From contig JARFIW010001750.1 in the NCBI GenBank assembly GCA_036346225.1, forward strand, positions 310,001 through 374,000: a DNA stretch of 64,000 bases, read 5' to 3'. Both the position numbers and the translations under genes were made by a program. This DNA comes from Platerodrilus igneus (lineage: Eukaryota > Arthropoda > Insecta > Coleoptera > Lycidae). The notes beneath the pieces were generated by a model, which was given only the letters and a program-made list of their open reading frames with translations, was not told the DNA's origin and did no database searches. Numbering within the stretch: the first letter of the stretch is position 1; each line of letters begins with the position of its first letter. Shown here one piece after another: positions 43,801 through 54,251 of the stretch.

Positions 43801-45156
43801 CAAATGGTTTAAACAAAATGTCGCAGAACCAATCATGATGGAATTAGAAGATTTCCAAGAGCGAAAGAACGGTTGGAATTTGAAAAATATAGTTACCTTA
43901 GGTGTTAACATTAACAAATATAATTCAATGTGAGGGTCTTCGTACATTGAGCTGCCCTTGGAGATCAAACGGAAGCAGGCATGTGTCAAGGTCAAAAATG
44001 ATGATCAAGCTTGCTTTGCATGGAGCACAATGCCGCGATACATCCAGTCAATCAATGCCCTCAGAGTGTTTAAATTTCCACATTATTCTTCAGTTTTGAA
44101 TCTAAAAGGTATCGAGTTCCCGAGACTCTTAATCAAATCAAGAACCTTAAGTCACAAAATGATATCTCAGTTAATGTCTACACGTTGAAGCTCCACAAGC
44201 GCAAGTTCACTACTGTTCCTATGTTGATATTAAAAAACAGAAATATATTCATGTGAATCTCCTAATGATTCACAACCAGTACCATGACGAAGATATGCAA
44301 AACTTTAAATATGCCGATAAAATTGAAACATTCAACTCGCATTATGTATGGATGAAAGACTTAAGTAGACTGGTTTCATCGCAGCTTAGATCTGATCATG
44401 CAAAGAAACACTTTTGCGATCATTGCCTACACTCTACCTTAGTACAAATAATACACTAGAGCAACATTATTTTGACAACTATCCTAGATCATGGATCGAA
44501 ACGTAAATAAAGATAATTTTAAAAACTTTGAGTGGTTTAATCCCCAAGAAAGATTAAGAAAAAAAACTAGAACAACATGTTAATGACTGAAAGACAAAGC
44601 AATTATGTGTGCCTCGTCTGCCTGCAAAAATAGAAAAGATATTTTGTTTCAAGAATTCTAAGAACAAAGTGCCATTTATCATATATGCAGATCTGGAATA
44701 TATTCTGAAGCCTACTGGAGACGAGAAAAATATCAAGACCATGTGTCATACAGTGTTGGATAGTATGTGAAATTTGACTACGATAACTCATTATCGTTCT
44801 GTCGATCATTTCGAGGTACTGTGTATAGTGGTTTACTACAATTTGATGAAGACGTTGAAACCATATTTGGGACCCTATGATATGAATCCATTGACATTTA
44901 AACAGCAAGCTGACGTTGAAAGTGCAGCTCATTGCCATATATGTGAAAACCATTTGGCTTAAAAGATAAAAAAGAGCACGTCCATGACCATTTAGTGTCC
45001 ATTAACAACTACAGTGGACCGGCGCAAGAAAGTTGTAATATTACGTATTAAGATTCTCATACAGTTCCAGTAGTGTTTCGTAGTCTGAGTGGTTCTGACA
45101 TCCACTTCACTATTAAAAACGTCGCTGTTGATTTGGATGACCGTGTAGATATGCTA
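43801..45156 (+). pseudogene. pPolB copy D, 5' part (exonuclease region)
   Basis: Blocks in order: KWFKQNVAEPIMMELEDFQE, NINKYNSM then TGA, GSSYIELPLEIKRKQACVKV, NDDQACFAWST, HYVWMKDLSRLVSSQL, KKHFCDHCLH (zinc-finger-like), IIYADLEYILKPTGDE (exonuclease box), YDMNPLTFKQQADVESAAH, AQESCNITY, VVFRSLSGSDIHFTIKN and VAVDLDDRVDML at the point of the errantivirus insertion. There are about seven stops or shifts. With the 3' part (54252-56220) it makes the most complete copy in the window, about 3.3 kb of coding sequence, close to the ~1000-1200 codons of Polinton-type pPolB. Confidence 0.88.
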
Positions 45157-45160
45157 CCCG

Positions 45161-45760
45161 AGTTATGTATCCCCCAATTACCTATATGTATTTAATATAT
45201 TGAATCTAATAGGAATCATTAGAAATTGTTAAATAAAGTATAAGTTCATTGCAACAATGTAGTACAAGGATAATCCAGAGAGGTTATCGACAGTTCATGA
45301 GAACGGACATGCAACTTTGCATCCGAGAGGGCAGTGATACTGCAGGTGGCAGGTCACAGGCGGTTAACATACCGCAATTACTTAGAATTAAGATTGTTAC
45401 ATTGTAATAAAGTGTACAATTAAAGAGAAACGCAGACATGAGATCTGCAAGTTCCCACAGCCGTGTGAGGGGCAGGTTATTATAAAAAGCCCGGGAGCTC
45501 AAGGCCGGGCAGTCAGTCTTCAAACTCCATACTTCGTTATTCAAGCTACTCAATTAAGACATTCAGTCTGAGTATTACAGCTTTTGCATTGTTGTCTACC
45601 TAGACTACTCGCCCAGTACAATTAATTAATTTTTTATTAACGTTATTATGTTACAAGTTATTCTAAATTCCATTGTAATTTCTGTTTCAAGTTAAAATAA
45701 ATTTGTTAAGTCTTCGGAATTGTTTTTAAAAACACCGCTCCAAAAGCCCGAACCTTAACT
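45161..45760 (+). repeat. 5' LTR of the errantivirus-like element, 600 bp
   Basis: Matches 53642-54251. It contains about 20 bp (around 45391-45410) absent from the 3' copy and lacks the TA expansion seen there. A Cys-rich-looking ORF inside (45284-45553 minus) is present in both LTRs and is non-coding. Confidence 0.95.
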
Positions 45761-45776
45761 GGCGCAGTCGTAACGG
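45760..45776 (+). promoter_or_regulatory. Primer-binding site, tRNA-Ser type
   Basis: TGGCGCAGTCGTAACGG directly follows the LTR end (sharing its T). TGGCGCAGTCG is the type used by 17.6/297-like elements (tRNA-Ser 3' end). Confidence 0.7.
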
Positions 45777-47430
45777 ATGTCAAAAGGGCACTAAAAATCC
45801 AAAAATCGGAAGATTGGTGACCAAGAATTTCAATTTGCAATTTTGACAGAACCCAAACCAGGTTGGAGGAAGAACAAAAATAGTCTAAATCCAGCAACAA
45901 ACCAACGTGGACAAGATACAGCATCGATCGAGCCCACAAAAGAAACAGATGAAAAAATTAATGTAAGTTCATTCCATTTATACCATTTGATATCACAAAC
46001 TATAATTGATATATGCTAGTTTTATTATTTTATTATTTGATTACCATTTATTAGTATTTTATGAATTTCATTTTATGTCAATATTTTTTTTTGAAAATAG
46101 TTACAAAGAAATTATTTTCAAAACGAGAATTTATAAAATTTTATGAGACGAATGTTTAAAGAGATTTTTCCTTAAAAGTAAAAGAGATTTTCTTGATATT
46201 TAAAAAATTTTTATCACAATTATTAGAACAAACTAAAAAATAAACCAAAAATAACTGACGCACATCCATTAATACCGAAATACGAAACATTAACTAGCGC
46301 GATTCAAAACGCACGTTTCAATCCGGTAAACTAAAAAGATAGAACGCAAATTAATTCCAAAGATAAAGGTAAATCTTCAAACAAGCAATTACGGAACGAT
46401 TATTTAAACCATTGACCTCTATCATATTTTATAAACTACAGCAAAACATTCTGCAGTAACTGAAACTACGGTAACTTAAAACCAGCGTGCAATCTTCACC
46501 TAAGATAATTAAAGTTCGCAAAGGAAGCATAATTTATTACACACTTAAAAACTTCAGAGAAATCGCTTTCAGAACCTTTGCATAGTATAAAGCAACACAG
46601 TTAATCCAACACGGAATAACAAAAGCGCGTGAAATTACACGCAGCATTTAATGAAAACTATCTATAAATAAATTGCAGTACAAACACGGAATAAAAGCTA
46701 AACGTTTTTTAAAACTACTCTTCATTTATAAAGTGCATTATCCCAGTACAAATACAGAATAACGCTAAACGTTATCATACAAAGATATAAGACGCTTAAA
46801 ACCTACATCACTGGAGATTCAATTACAAACAAGCATTATAATTAAATACCGAGATATCTAGGAATAAACAGACGTAACATTTATGCAAAGCAATTAGCGA
46901 GTACAGAAGTGAATTATTTAATTCCTATAAACTGAAACTAACACCGTTGAGTAAAAGTATTAATTACTTAACAGGTATAAGTGTATGCTATTCAGCACGA
47001 ACACAATTACCAAGAAACGAGACTACACCTTTAAGAGACATAACTTAGTGAATAAAATTACCAAGATAAACTGTAACAAGTAATTAACCTGCAAGTTATA
47101 TTTAGAATACAAGACAGATAAACTATACGTTTATGCAACTCAATTAAAACCCACGGAAAAGGATATAATTACAAATTAACAGAACTGAACTAACACAAAG
47201 CGAATTAAATATCGCGAGAACAAATCTATCCACTACAGATTCTTCAGGAAGCAGAAACTCAAGCAAACTCAAATAAATTAAAACCGCGAGATAGAAACAG
47301 ACAAATTCAAGGCTACAGTAATTAAATCAACATTATCGAGTATAAATCTCACAAATTCATTACCGCACTGTGTAACTAAGTACAAATAACAGCAATTATG
47401 ATTCTAAAAATAACCCAACGCAGTCTAAAC
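45777..47430 (+). other. Long untranslated leader of the errantivirus-like element
   Basis: AT-rich, closed in all frames, with no repeat in this part. Long leaders before gag are usual in errantiviruses. Confidence 0.6.
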
Positions 47431-47880
47431 TGAAAATTAACAAATCCAAACTCAAAATAACGATAAAAATAGAAAAATTAATCCCAATTTTTACAAAATT
47501 TGAATTTACCTAACCTAAACGAAAAATTAATAAACCCAAACCAAAAATAACGTTTCAAATAGCAAAATCAACCCCAATTTTTACAAAATTTGAAATTATC
47601 CAATCTAAACAGAAAATTAATAAACTCAAACCAAAATTAACGTTTCAAATAGCAAAATCAACCCCAATTTTTACAAAATTCGAAATTATCCAATCCAAAC
47701 GGAAAATTAATACATCCAAAGCATAATTAACGTCACAAATAGCAAAACCAACCCCAATTTTTACAAAATTTGAAAATACAATACCTAAACGGAAAATTAG
47801 TAAATCCGAAGCGAAAATAACGATACACATAGCGAAATAAACCTCAATTCAAAAAAAAAAAAATTTTAAATTACCCAAAA
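47430..47880 (+). repeat. 90-bp tandem repeat in the leader, five copies
   Basis: Units anchored by CGATAAAAATAG, CGTTTCAAATAGC, CGTTTCAAATAGC, CGTCACAAATAGC and CGATACACATAGC at 47461, 47551, 47641, 47731 and 47821, that is an exact 90-bp period. Each carries CCAATTTTTACAAAATTTGA. The array ends about 25 bp before the gag ATG (47903). Confidence 0.95.
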
Positions 47881-47902
47881 TCGAAAACACCCCATAACCA
47901 AC

Positions 47903-48919
47903 ATGAGTAGCGCTGACATGAAGCCTTATTTGGAGACAATCCAGATATTTAATGGTACACAAGCGCATCTTGCAAATTTTATTGGAGCGGCCGAAATGTT
48001 CCTAAAAACCTTCTACAAACCCGGAGATAACGAAAGGAATTCATTGCTTATACGCTTGATAATAAGTAAACTACCCGGAAGAGCACTAACCTTAATCGCC
48101 AGTAAGAACGATTTACAAGAATGGCAGGAATTTAAACAGCTACTAATTGCATATTTTGGAGACCAACGTAACATAAAATGCCTGGTACAAGACCTAATAA
48201 ACCTCAGAATGGAACACAATCAATCCCCCTATCAATTCGGAATGAAATGTCAAGACGTGAGAAGTTTAATCCTAACAAAATTAAAAATCGAAGAACCCGA
48301 TCAGAACGTTCGACATTTAAAAACAAAAATGTATGACGAAATGGCACTGGACACATATATAAACGCTTTACCAGAACGACTATCGGATAAGATCAGATTC
48401 CAACGACCCCAAAATTTAGAAGAAGCTATGAACCTAGTAATAGAAGAAGAAAATGTAATGTATTACCGCAACAGACTATACAACCCCAATGCGAATAAAA
48501 GTTATTTACCAATAAAAACCATACAAGCCACAAGACAAACAATCCCTCAACAAAAATGCACACCCTTCAACGCACAAACAAATCAACCGCGAATTAATAA
48601 CCCAAATTTTAACAATACGAATTTTAATAATCAATATAAACATTTTTCAAAACCAACATTTAACCCAACTTTTACGAAACCCGCATTCCAACCAAGATTT
48701 AATCAAAACCTAAACCAACAAAGACCAGCATTCAGCGCAACCCCCAATAGAAATACACCAATGAATAATAATCATAACAACCCTAATAATTATTATAAAC
48801 CAACACCAATGGATACCTCATGTGGTAACACCAGACAAAATACAAAGATAACACACATCCGACAAAACCCTCATCATAAAATCGGAAGAACTATTTCATC
48901 AAGAAGTAGAAAAATTTGA
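47903..48919 (+). CDS. gag: Errantivirus-like gag (338 codons, frame continues to about 49077 after a stop)
   Basis: MSSADMKPYLETIQIFNGTQ, FIGAAEMFLKTFYKPGDNER, ISKLPGRALTLIASKNDLQE, WQEFKQLLIAYFGDQRNIKC, LVQDLINLRMEHNQSPYQF and ALPERLSDKIRFQRP form a typical gypsy-type capsid. The C-terminus is Asn/Pro/Gln-rich with PMDTSCGNTRQN and has no CCHC knuckle, as in gypsy/17.6-like gag. The frame breaks at 48919; a parallel frame reads EELFHQEVEKFDTD, a TAG, then an acidic tail to about 49078. The start is supported by the position just after the leader repeats. Confidence 0.85.
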   Translation: MSSADMKPYLETIQIFNGTQAHLANFIGAAEMFLKTFYKPGDNERNSLLIRLIISKLPGRALTLIASKNDLQEWQEFKQLLIAYFGDQRNIKCLVQDLINLRMEHNQSPYQFGMKCQDVRSLILTKLKIEEPDQNVRHLKTKMYDEMALDTYINALPERLSDKIRFQRPQNLEEAMNLVIEEENVMYYRNRLYNPNANKSYLPIKTIQATRQTIPQQKCTPFNAQTNQPRINNPNFNNTNFNNQYKHFSKPTFNPTFTKPAFQPRFNQNLNQQRPAFSATPNRNTPMNNNHNNPNNYYKPTPMDTSCGNTRQNTKITHIRQNPHHKIGRTISSRSRKI

Positions 48920-49079
48920 CACTGACTAGAATAATTACATTCAGACAGGTACGAACAATGAATCAAACCATGCAGAAAATTATGAACGCGACGAACAATA
49001 CGAAACGTACGAGGAGTACGACGAAGAAAACTCGAACTCAAATTTTCAAATGGACCAATTCATAGACGACCAAACTTAA

Positions 49080-49780
49080 TAAACTTAAATAACATAAATC
49101 ACTTAGTACTACCATACATAGAAATACCCCACGCCGAATTTAAACTATTAATCGATACCGGATCTTCAAAAACATTAATTAGCCCCAGAACTGTGAAAAA
49201 ACATTATTTAGATTATGTAGAAAGAGAACCATTTAAAATTAAAACAGCCCATCATACAACACTACACCAATTCGTAGCTAATATACCCTTACCGAGAACA
49301 TTTAATGTTAAAATGAAACATAAATTTTGTGTATTCGAATTTAACGACAGATATGACGGCTTAATCGGAATGGATCTTCTAGGAAAATTAGGAGCCAACA
49401 TTGACATTAAAAATCGCTTATTAAGGACGAAATACGGAAAAATCCCTATTAAATTTCAAAACACACAAATTGAACAAAAATACACTATAGAACCCCGAAC
49501 GGAAAGAAAAATAAAAATCCCAGTAAAATCTAACAAAAAAGTAGGAATAATAAATCATATGACATTTCAACAAGGAGTAGAAACCCCAACCGCTTTAGTA
49601 CAAATAAAAGATAATTATGCAACCACAACAATATTAAATTCAAACGACTATCCCGTAGAATTATCATTAACAGACCCAATTAACGTAGAAGACTTAAACG
49701 AAATGGAAATAGACGAAAATTTAGAAAACGATTACAACCCAATAGAACATGACAAAATGTTAAGAGAAAATTTTAACTAG
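49080..49780 (+). pseudogene. pol: Errantivirus-like protease and N-terminal pol
   Basis: The open frame starts upstream of the first Met (49193), overlapping the gag end: HLVLPYIEIPHAEFKLLIDT, GSSKTLISPRTV carries the DTGS active site, and DGLIGMDLLGKLGANIDI follows. The frame closes with a TAG at 49780, and RT continues in another frame. The overlap suggests expression by -1 frameshifting, as in other gypsy elements. Confidence 0.8.
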
Positions 49781-49781
49781 C

Positions 49782-51303
49782 ATCCGCTTCAATACCGACA
49801 TCAATCAAGAAGAAGAAAGAGCAATTAAAAACTTATGTTTTGAATACCGCGACATATTCCACTGCGAAGGAATACCATTAACATTCACCAACACAGTAAA
49901 ACATAATATCGAGCTAACAGACAACAAGCCAATCTTTACAAAAGTATATAGACTACCTCATGCAACCCAAGAAGAAGCTGACACACAAGTAGCAGACTTA
50001 TTAGAACAAGACATAATCCAGCACTCCAACTCACCATGGAGCAGCCCCGTGTTAATAGTATCTACGAAATTAGACGCAACCGGAAAGAGAAAGTACAGAA
50101 TGGTAATAGATTATAGAAAGTTAAATGAAAAAACTACCAAATATAACCGAAATTTTAGACAAATTAGGCAAATGCCAATATTGTTCAACATCAGACCTAG
50201 CATCAGGATACCATCAGGTAGAGATGGAAGAAAAAGATATATCAAAAACAGCCTTCAGCACACCTAGAGGACATTACGAGTACAAACGAATGCCATTTGG
50301 TTTAAAGAACGCACCCGCTACTTTTCAGAGAGTCATGGACAATATACTACGAGGAATACACAATGAAAAATGCCTTGTATACCTTGACGACATCATAGTT
50401 TATTCCACATCATTGGTAGAACACATAGAAAGATCGAAAGAAGTATTCGAAAGACTTAGACAAGCACATTTCAAAATACAATTAGACAAAAGTGAATTTT
50501 TACAAAAGGAAGTATCATTTTTAGGACATGTAATAGCACCCCAAGAAGTAATGCCAAATCCCGACAAAACAAATGCAGTTCTAAATTACCCTCTACTAAA
50601 AACAACCAAAGAAATTAAAGGATTTCTAGGACTTAGTGGTTACTACCGCAAAATCATCAAAGGTTACGCTCAGATAACCAAATCCCTGAAAAACTGTTTA
50701 AAAAAGGGAAACAAAATTGAACACACCCCGGAATTTATTAAAGCCGTAGACAAAATTAAAAACATACTAACGAATCACCCTGTATTAGAATACCCAGACT
50801 TTTCTAAACCATTTATACTGACGACAGACGCATCGAATGTAGCATTAGGCGCAGTATTGAGCCAAGTAAAAGTAGGTAGCGATAAACCCATCAGCTACGC
50901 ATCCAGAACCCTAAATGAAACCGAACAGAAATATAGTACCATAGAAAAAGAATTATTAGCCATAATTTGGGCAACAAAATATTTTAGACCTTACTTATAC
51001 GGAAGAAAGTTTTACATATACACCGATCATAGACCATTAGTATGGCTATGCAAACTGAAAGAACCGAATTCAAAATTACAAAGATGGCGAATCAGATTCG
51101 AAGAGTATGATTACGAAATTATATACAAAAAAGGAATTTATAACAACAACGCAGACGCTTTAAGTAGAATCCAACTCAATGCATTAGAAACGGAATCCAT
51201 TGTAGGAAACGTAGACGAAGCAGAAATAAGGAAGATCCAGACGAGATCGACACGATACATTCGACACAAAACGAAGAACCTAAAAACGCGATTAAAATTT
51301 TAA
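49782..51303 (+). pseudogene. pol: Errantivirus-like RT and RNase H
   Basis: Part 1 (49782-50140) reads IRFNTDINQEEERAIKNLCF, HNIELTDNKPIFTKVYRLPH, SPWSSPVLIVSTK and [14 protein letters not shown] deletion of roughly 5-6 codons with a frameshift near 50140 leads to part 2: [61 protein letters not shown] (YLDD box), [15 protein letters not shown]; RNase [47 protein letters not shown] and NNADALSR. The YLDD and RNase H Asp residues are intact. Confidence 0.9.
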
Positions 51304-51317
51304 ACGAAGCAATCGAT

Positions 51318-52582
51318 ATGAAACCCAACCAATTTATAATTACCGAAGTTTTAAATAACCCCATTTTCGTAAAATATACAAAAGTAGATAACAAAAAAAT
51401 ATACCAAATTCAAATAACTAAAGATGACAATGAGGAACAAATAATTAAAATTCTAAAAGAATACACCTTCGAGAAAAAACGATTTTATTTTTATTTCAAC
51501 ACCAAACATTTATACCAAAGATTATCAGAATTTTACATTTAACTATTCAATAACTCTGGCCCTGAACTCATCAGATGTAAGAGAAAATTAATAACATTAG
51601 ACAACCCTGACGAAATAAGCGATGTAATTAGGAATCAACACGAAGAAAAAACTAACAATCGTGGAATTAACGAAACAATAAAGCAACTTGTAAGACGTTA
51701 TTATTTTAAAGACATGAAGGAATTGACCGCAGATTTCATTAACCAATGTGAATTATGTGACAAAGCGAAATACGATAGAAAACCCCCAAAGATACCCTTA
51801 ATGTTAACCAAAACACCCGACAAACCATTTCAAAAACAACATGCCGATACTCTAGTAGTAGAAGCGCAAAACTATCTAACAATTGTAGACGCATTCACAA
51901 AAATAGGCCAAGCAATACCAATCACATCGAAAAATAGCATCGACGTGACCCAAGGATTTTTACAATATTTCACATTTTATGGAACACCCGAATCAATAAC
52001 TCTAGACAATGGTAGCGAATTTAAAAATGAGACCATACCAAACACTTTAGAACTTCACAAAATAAAAATTCATTCATAACGGAAAACCACCCTGAATCAA
52101 ACGGACTAATTGAACGATTACATTTAACCTTGTTAGAACAAATTCGATTATTAAGAATAAATTATAAAAAGGAACATATAACCAATTTAATGTCATACGC
52201 ACTAATCGCCTATAATAATACAATCCACTCATCGACAAATTTTACACCATTAGAATTAACCTTAGGACATTCAGATTCACGAAATCCCTATGACATACAC
52301 TACAACAAGGAAGTATATCAACAATATGCGAAAGACCACAAAGAAAAACTAAAAATAACTTATGACAAGGTAAAAGATAAATTAGAGAACGATAAGGAAC
52401 GTATTACCACAACCCGAAACAAAAATACCGACGCAAATAAATTTTCAATAGGACAAACCGTGTATGAGAAAAACTTTCAAAGCAAGCGACATAAAACAGC
52501 ACCCAGAAATTTAGGACCATTCAAAATTAAGAAAATATCAGATAAAAATATAGCAGTAGTAGACAACGGTAAAATAACATAG
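51318..52582 (+). pseudogene. pol: Errantivirus-like linker and integrase
   Basis: The linker (MKPNQFIITEVLNNPIFVKY) is followed by the integrase: NQHEEKTNNRGINET with an Asn where the second zinc-binding His usually lies, CELCDKAKY (Cys pair), DTLVVEAQNYLTIVDAFTK (first Asp region), ESITLDNGSEFKNE (second Asp) and, after a 1-nt loss near 52070, NHPESNGLIERLH (Glu). The C-terminal part (52130-52582) includes FSIGQTVYEKNFQSKRHKT and LGPFKIKKI, the GPF module. Confidence 0.88.
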
Positions 52583-52790
52583 TGCATTCATTTGAAAAAG
52601 CTAAGACACCCTGTCATTTCAGATGGACAATCATCACCCTTACCGTCAACCTCCGCCCAGGTAGAACGGACAACCCAATAATAATAAGATATAAAAACAA
52701 CCCCGGTATACTACCAATAAACTAGGCAGTATACAAAATACAATATTTACTCAAATAATATACACGCTTACTTTAATGCAACAAATTTAA

Positions 52791-53573
52791 GCAACCTTAG
52801 AAAACGCAGTAACATTTGCAAAATTAAATACCCTACACTCTAGTATTATTGAACCAACCGATTTATTAAAAGAATTAATAAGAATTAGATCACTTATAAT
52901 TAACAGTAAATTACCTTTTGATGTAACAGAATCAAACATTCTAATATTTGAAAAGATAGCTATAGTAAAAGGCTACATTAAGAATAACGAAATAATATTT
53001 TTAATAGAAATCCCGATAGTAGAAAGTAAAAATTATAATTATTATCATGTATTTGCTTTTCCAACGAAAGTTACTAGCACATACCAAGTTATCATACCTA
53101 AAACCAAATTCCTATCCCTAAATGAACTGAGATATGGTTATACAAACGAAAAATGTACTGAAGTAACACCAAACCAATACTTAAGCCAATCCATGACGAC
53201 AACAACCATAGCAACAAAGAAACTTGCAAACCTACCAGAACTACAGTTCAAGATAGAACAACAAGAAGACGAAAAAATAGTCAAGAAACCTAAGAAGCTA
53301 GAGTATCTAGACTTAGATGACCTCAACCACGCCATGAAATTAGTGGAAAGTTACAAAGAACATTTAAGTGAACTCAAAACGCCAAAGTTACATTATGATA
53401 ATATAAGCGTTTGGACAATTGTATTAATCATTTTAATAATTTTTGTAATTATATATGTATTTTACAAAATGTACCTTAGATATAAGAATGAAGGAAACAG
53501 TTCTAGATTTAAGGAAGCAAAGGGAAATAAAGAAACGATAAGTATACCCTTAGAAACAATGAATTTTAAATGA
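52791..53573 (+). pseudogene. env: Truncated env-like (F-type) gene, C-terminal half only
   Basis: After a TAA at 52788-52790 the frame is open for 261 codons to a TGA at 53571-53573. It reads RIRSLIINSKLPFDV, NNEIIFLIEIPIVESKNYNY, YHVFAFPTKV, TEVTPNQYLSQ, and near the end one long hydrophobic segment (53409-53468, TIVLIILIIFVIIYVFY) before a basic tail. This matches the ectodomain end and membrane anchor of errantiviral F-type envelope proteins. The N-terminal half (signal peptide, cleavage site, fusion peptide) is missing: only about 200 bp separate integrase from this ORF. It cannot act as an envelope as it stands. Confidence 0.75.
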
Positions 53574-53630
53574 AATTGAATAATAAATTTTATGCATTTA
53601 AAAATTAAGTAAAACCTTAATTTTTCATGT

Positions 53631-53641
53631 ACGGTGGGAGG
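53631..53641 (+). promoter_or_regulatory. Polypurine tract of the errantivirus-like element
   Basis: ACGGTGGGAGG directly precedes the 3' LTR start AGTTATG at 53642. Confidence 0.75.
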
Positions 53642-53656
53642 AGTTATGTATCCCCC

Positions 53657-53704
<48 letters not shown>

Positions 53705-54251
53705 TGAATATATTGAATCTAATAGGAATTATTAGAAATTGTTAAATAAAGTATAAGTTCATTGCAACATTGTAATACAAGGATAACCCAGAAAGGTTAT
53801 CGACAGTTCATGAGAACGGACATGCAACTTTGCATCTGTGACGGCAGTGATACTGCAGGTGGCAGGTCACAGGCGGCTAACATACCGCAATTACTTAGAA
53901 TTAAGTGTACAATTAAGAGAAACGCAGACATGAGATCTGCAAGTTCCCACAGCCGTGTGAAGGGCAGGTTATTATAAAAAGCCCGGGAGCTCAAGGCCCG
54001 GCAGTCAGTCTTCGAACTCCATACTTCGTTGTTCAAGCTACTCAATTAAGGCAGTCAGTCTGAGTATTACAGCTTTTGCATTGTTGTCTACCTAGACTAC
54101 TCGCCCAGTACAATTAATTAATTTTTATTAAAGTTACTATGTTACAAGTTATTCTAAATTCCATTGTAATTTCTGTTTCAAGTTAAAATAAATTTGTTAA
54201 GTCTTCGGAATTGTTTTTAAAAACACCGCTCCAAAGGCCCGAACCTTAACT
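53642..54251 (+). repeat. 3' LTR of the errantivirus-like element, 610 bp
   Basis: Matches the 5' LTR with about 3 percent substitutions. A (TA)n tract of about 38 bp at 53659-53696 has expanded from a short AT-rich stretch in the 5' copy. Confidence 0.95.

Larger units (their letters stand above)
45161..54251 (+). mobile_element. Errantivirus-like Ty3/gypsy element, 9.09 kb, inside pPolB copy D
   Basis: Two LTRs start AGTTATGTATCCCCC and end CCGAACCTTAACT, the AGT...ACT type of gypsy/17.6-like errantiviruses. The TSD is CCCG at 45157-45160 and 54252-54255. Between them are a Ser-type PBS, a 2.1-kb leader, gag without zinc knuckles, protease, RT, RNase H, integrase, a shortened env-like ORF and a PPT. 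The LTRs differ by about 3 percent, so this is an older insertion than the gypsy at 27.6 kb. Frame breaks in pol and integrase make it non-functional. Confidence 0.93.

Noticed and set aside
45284..45553. 89-codon minus ORF, repeated at 53797-54045
   Set aside because: It is antisense to the errantivirus LTR in both copies, with differing indels; it is LTR sequence.
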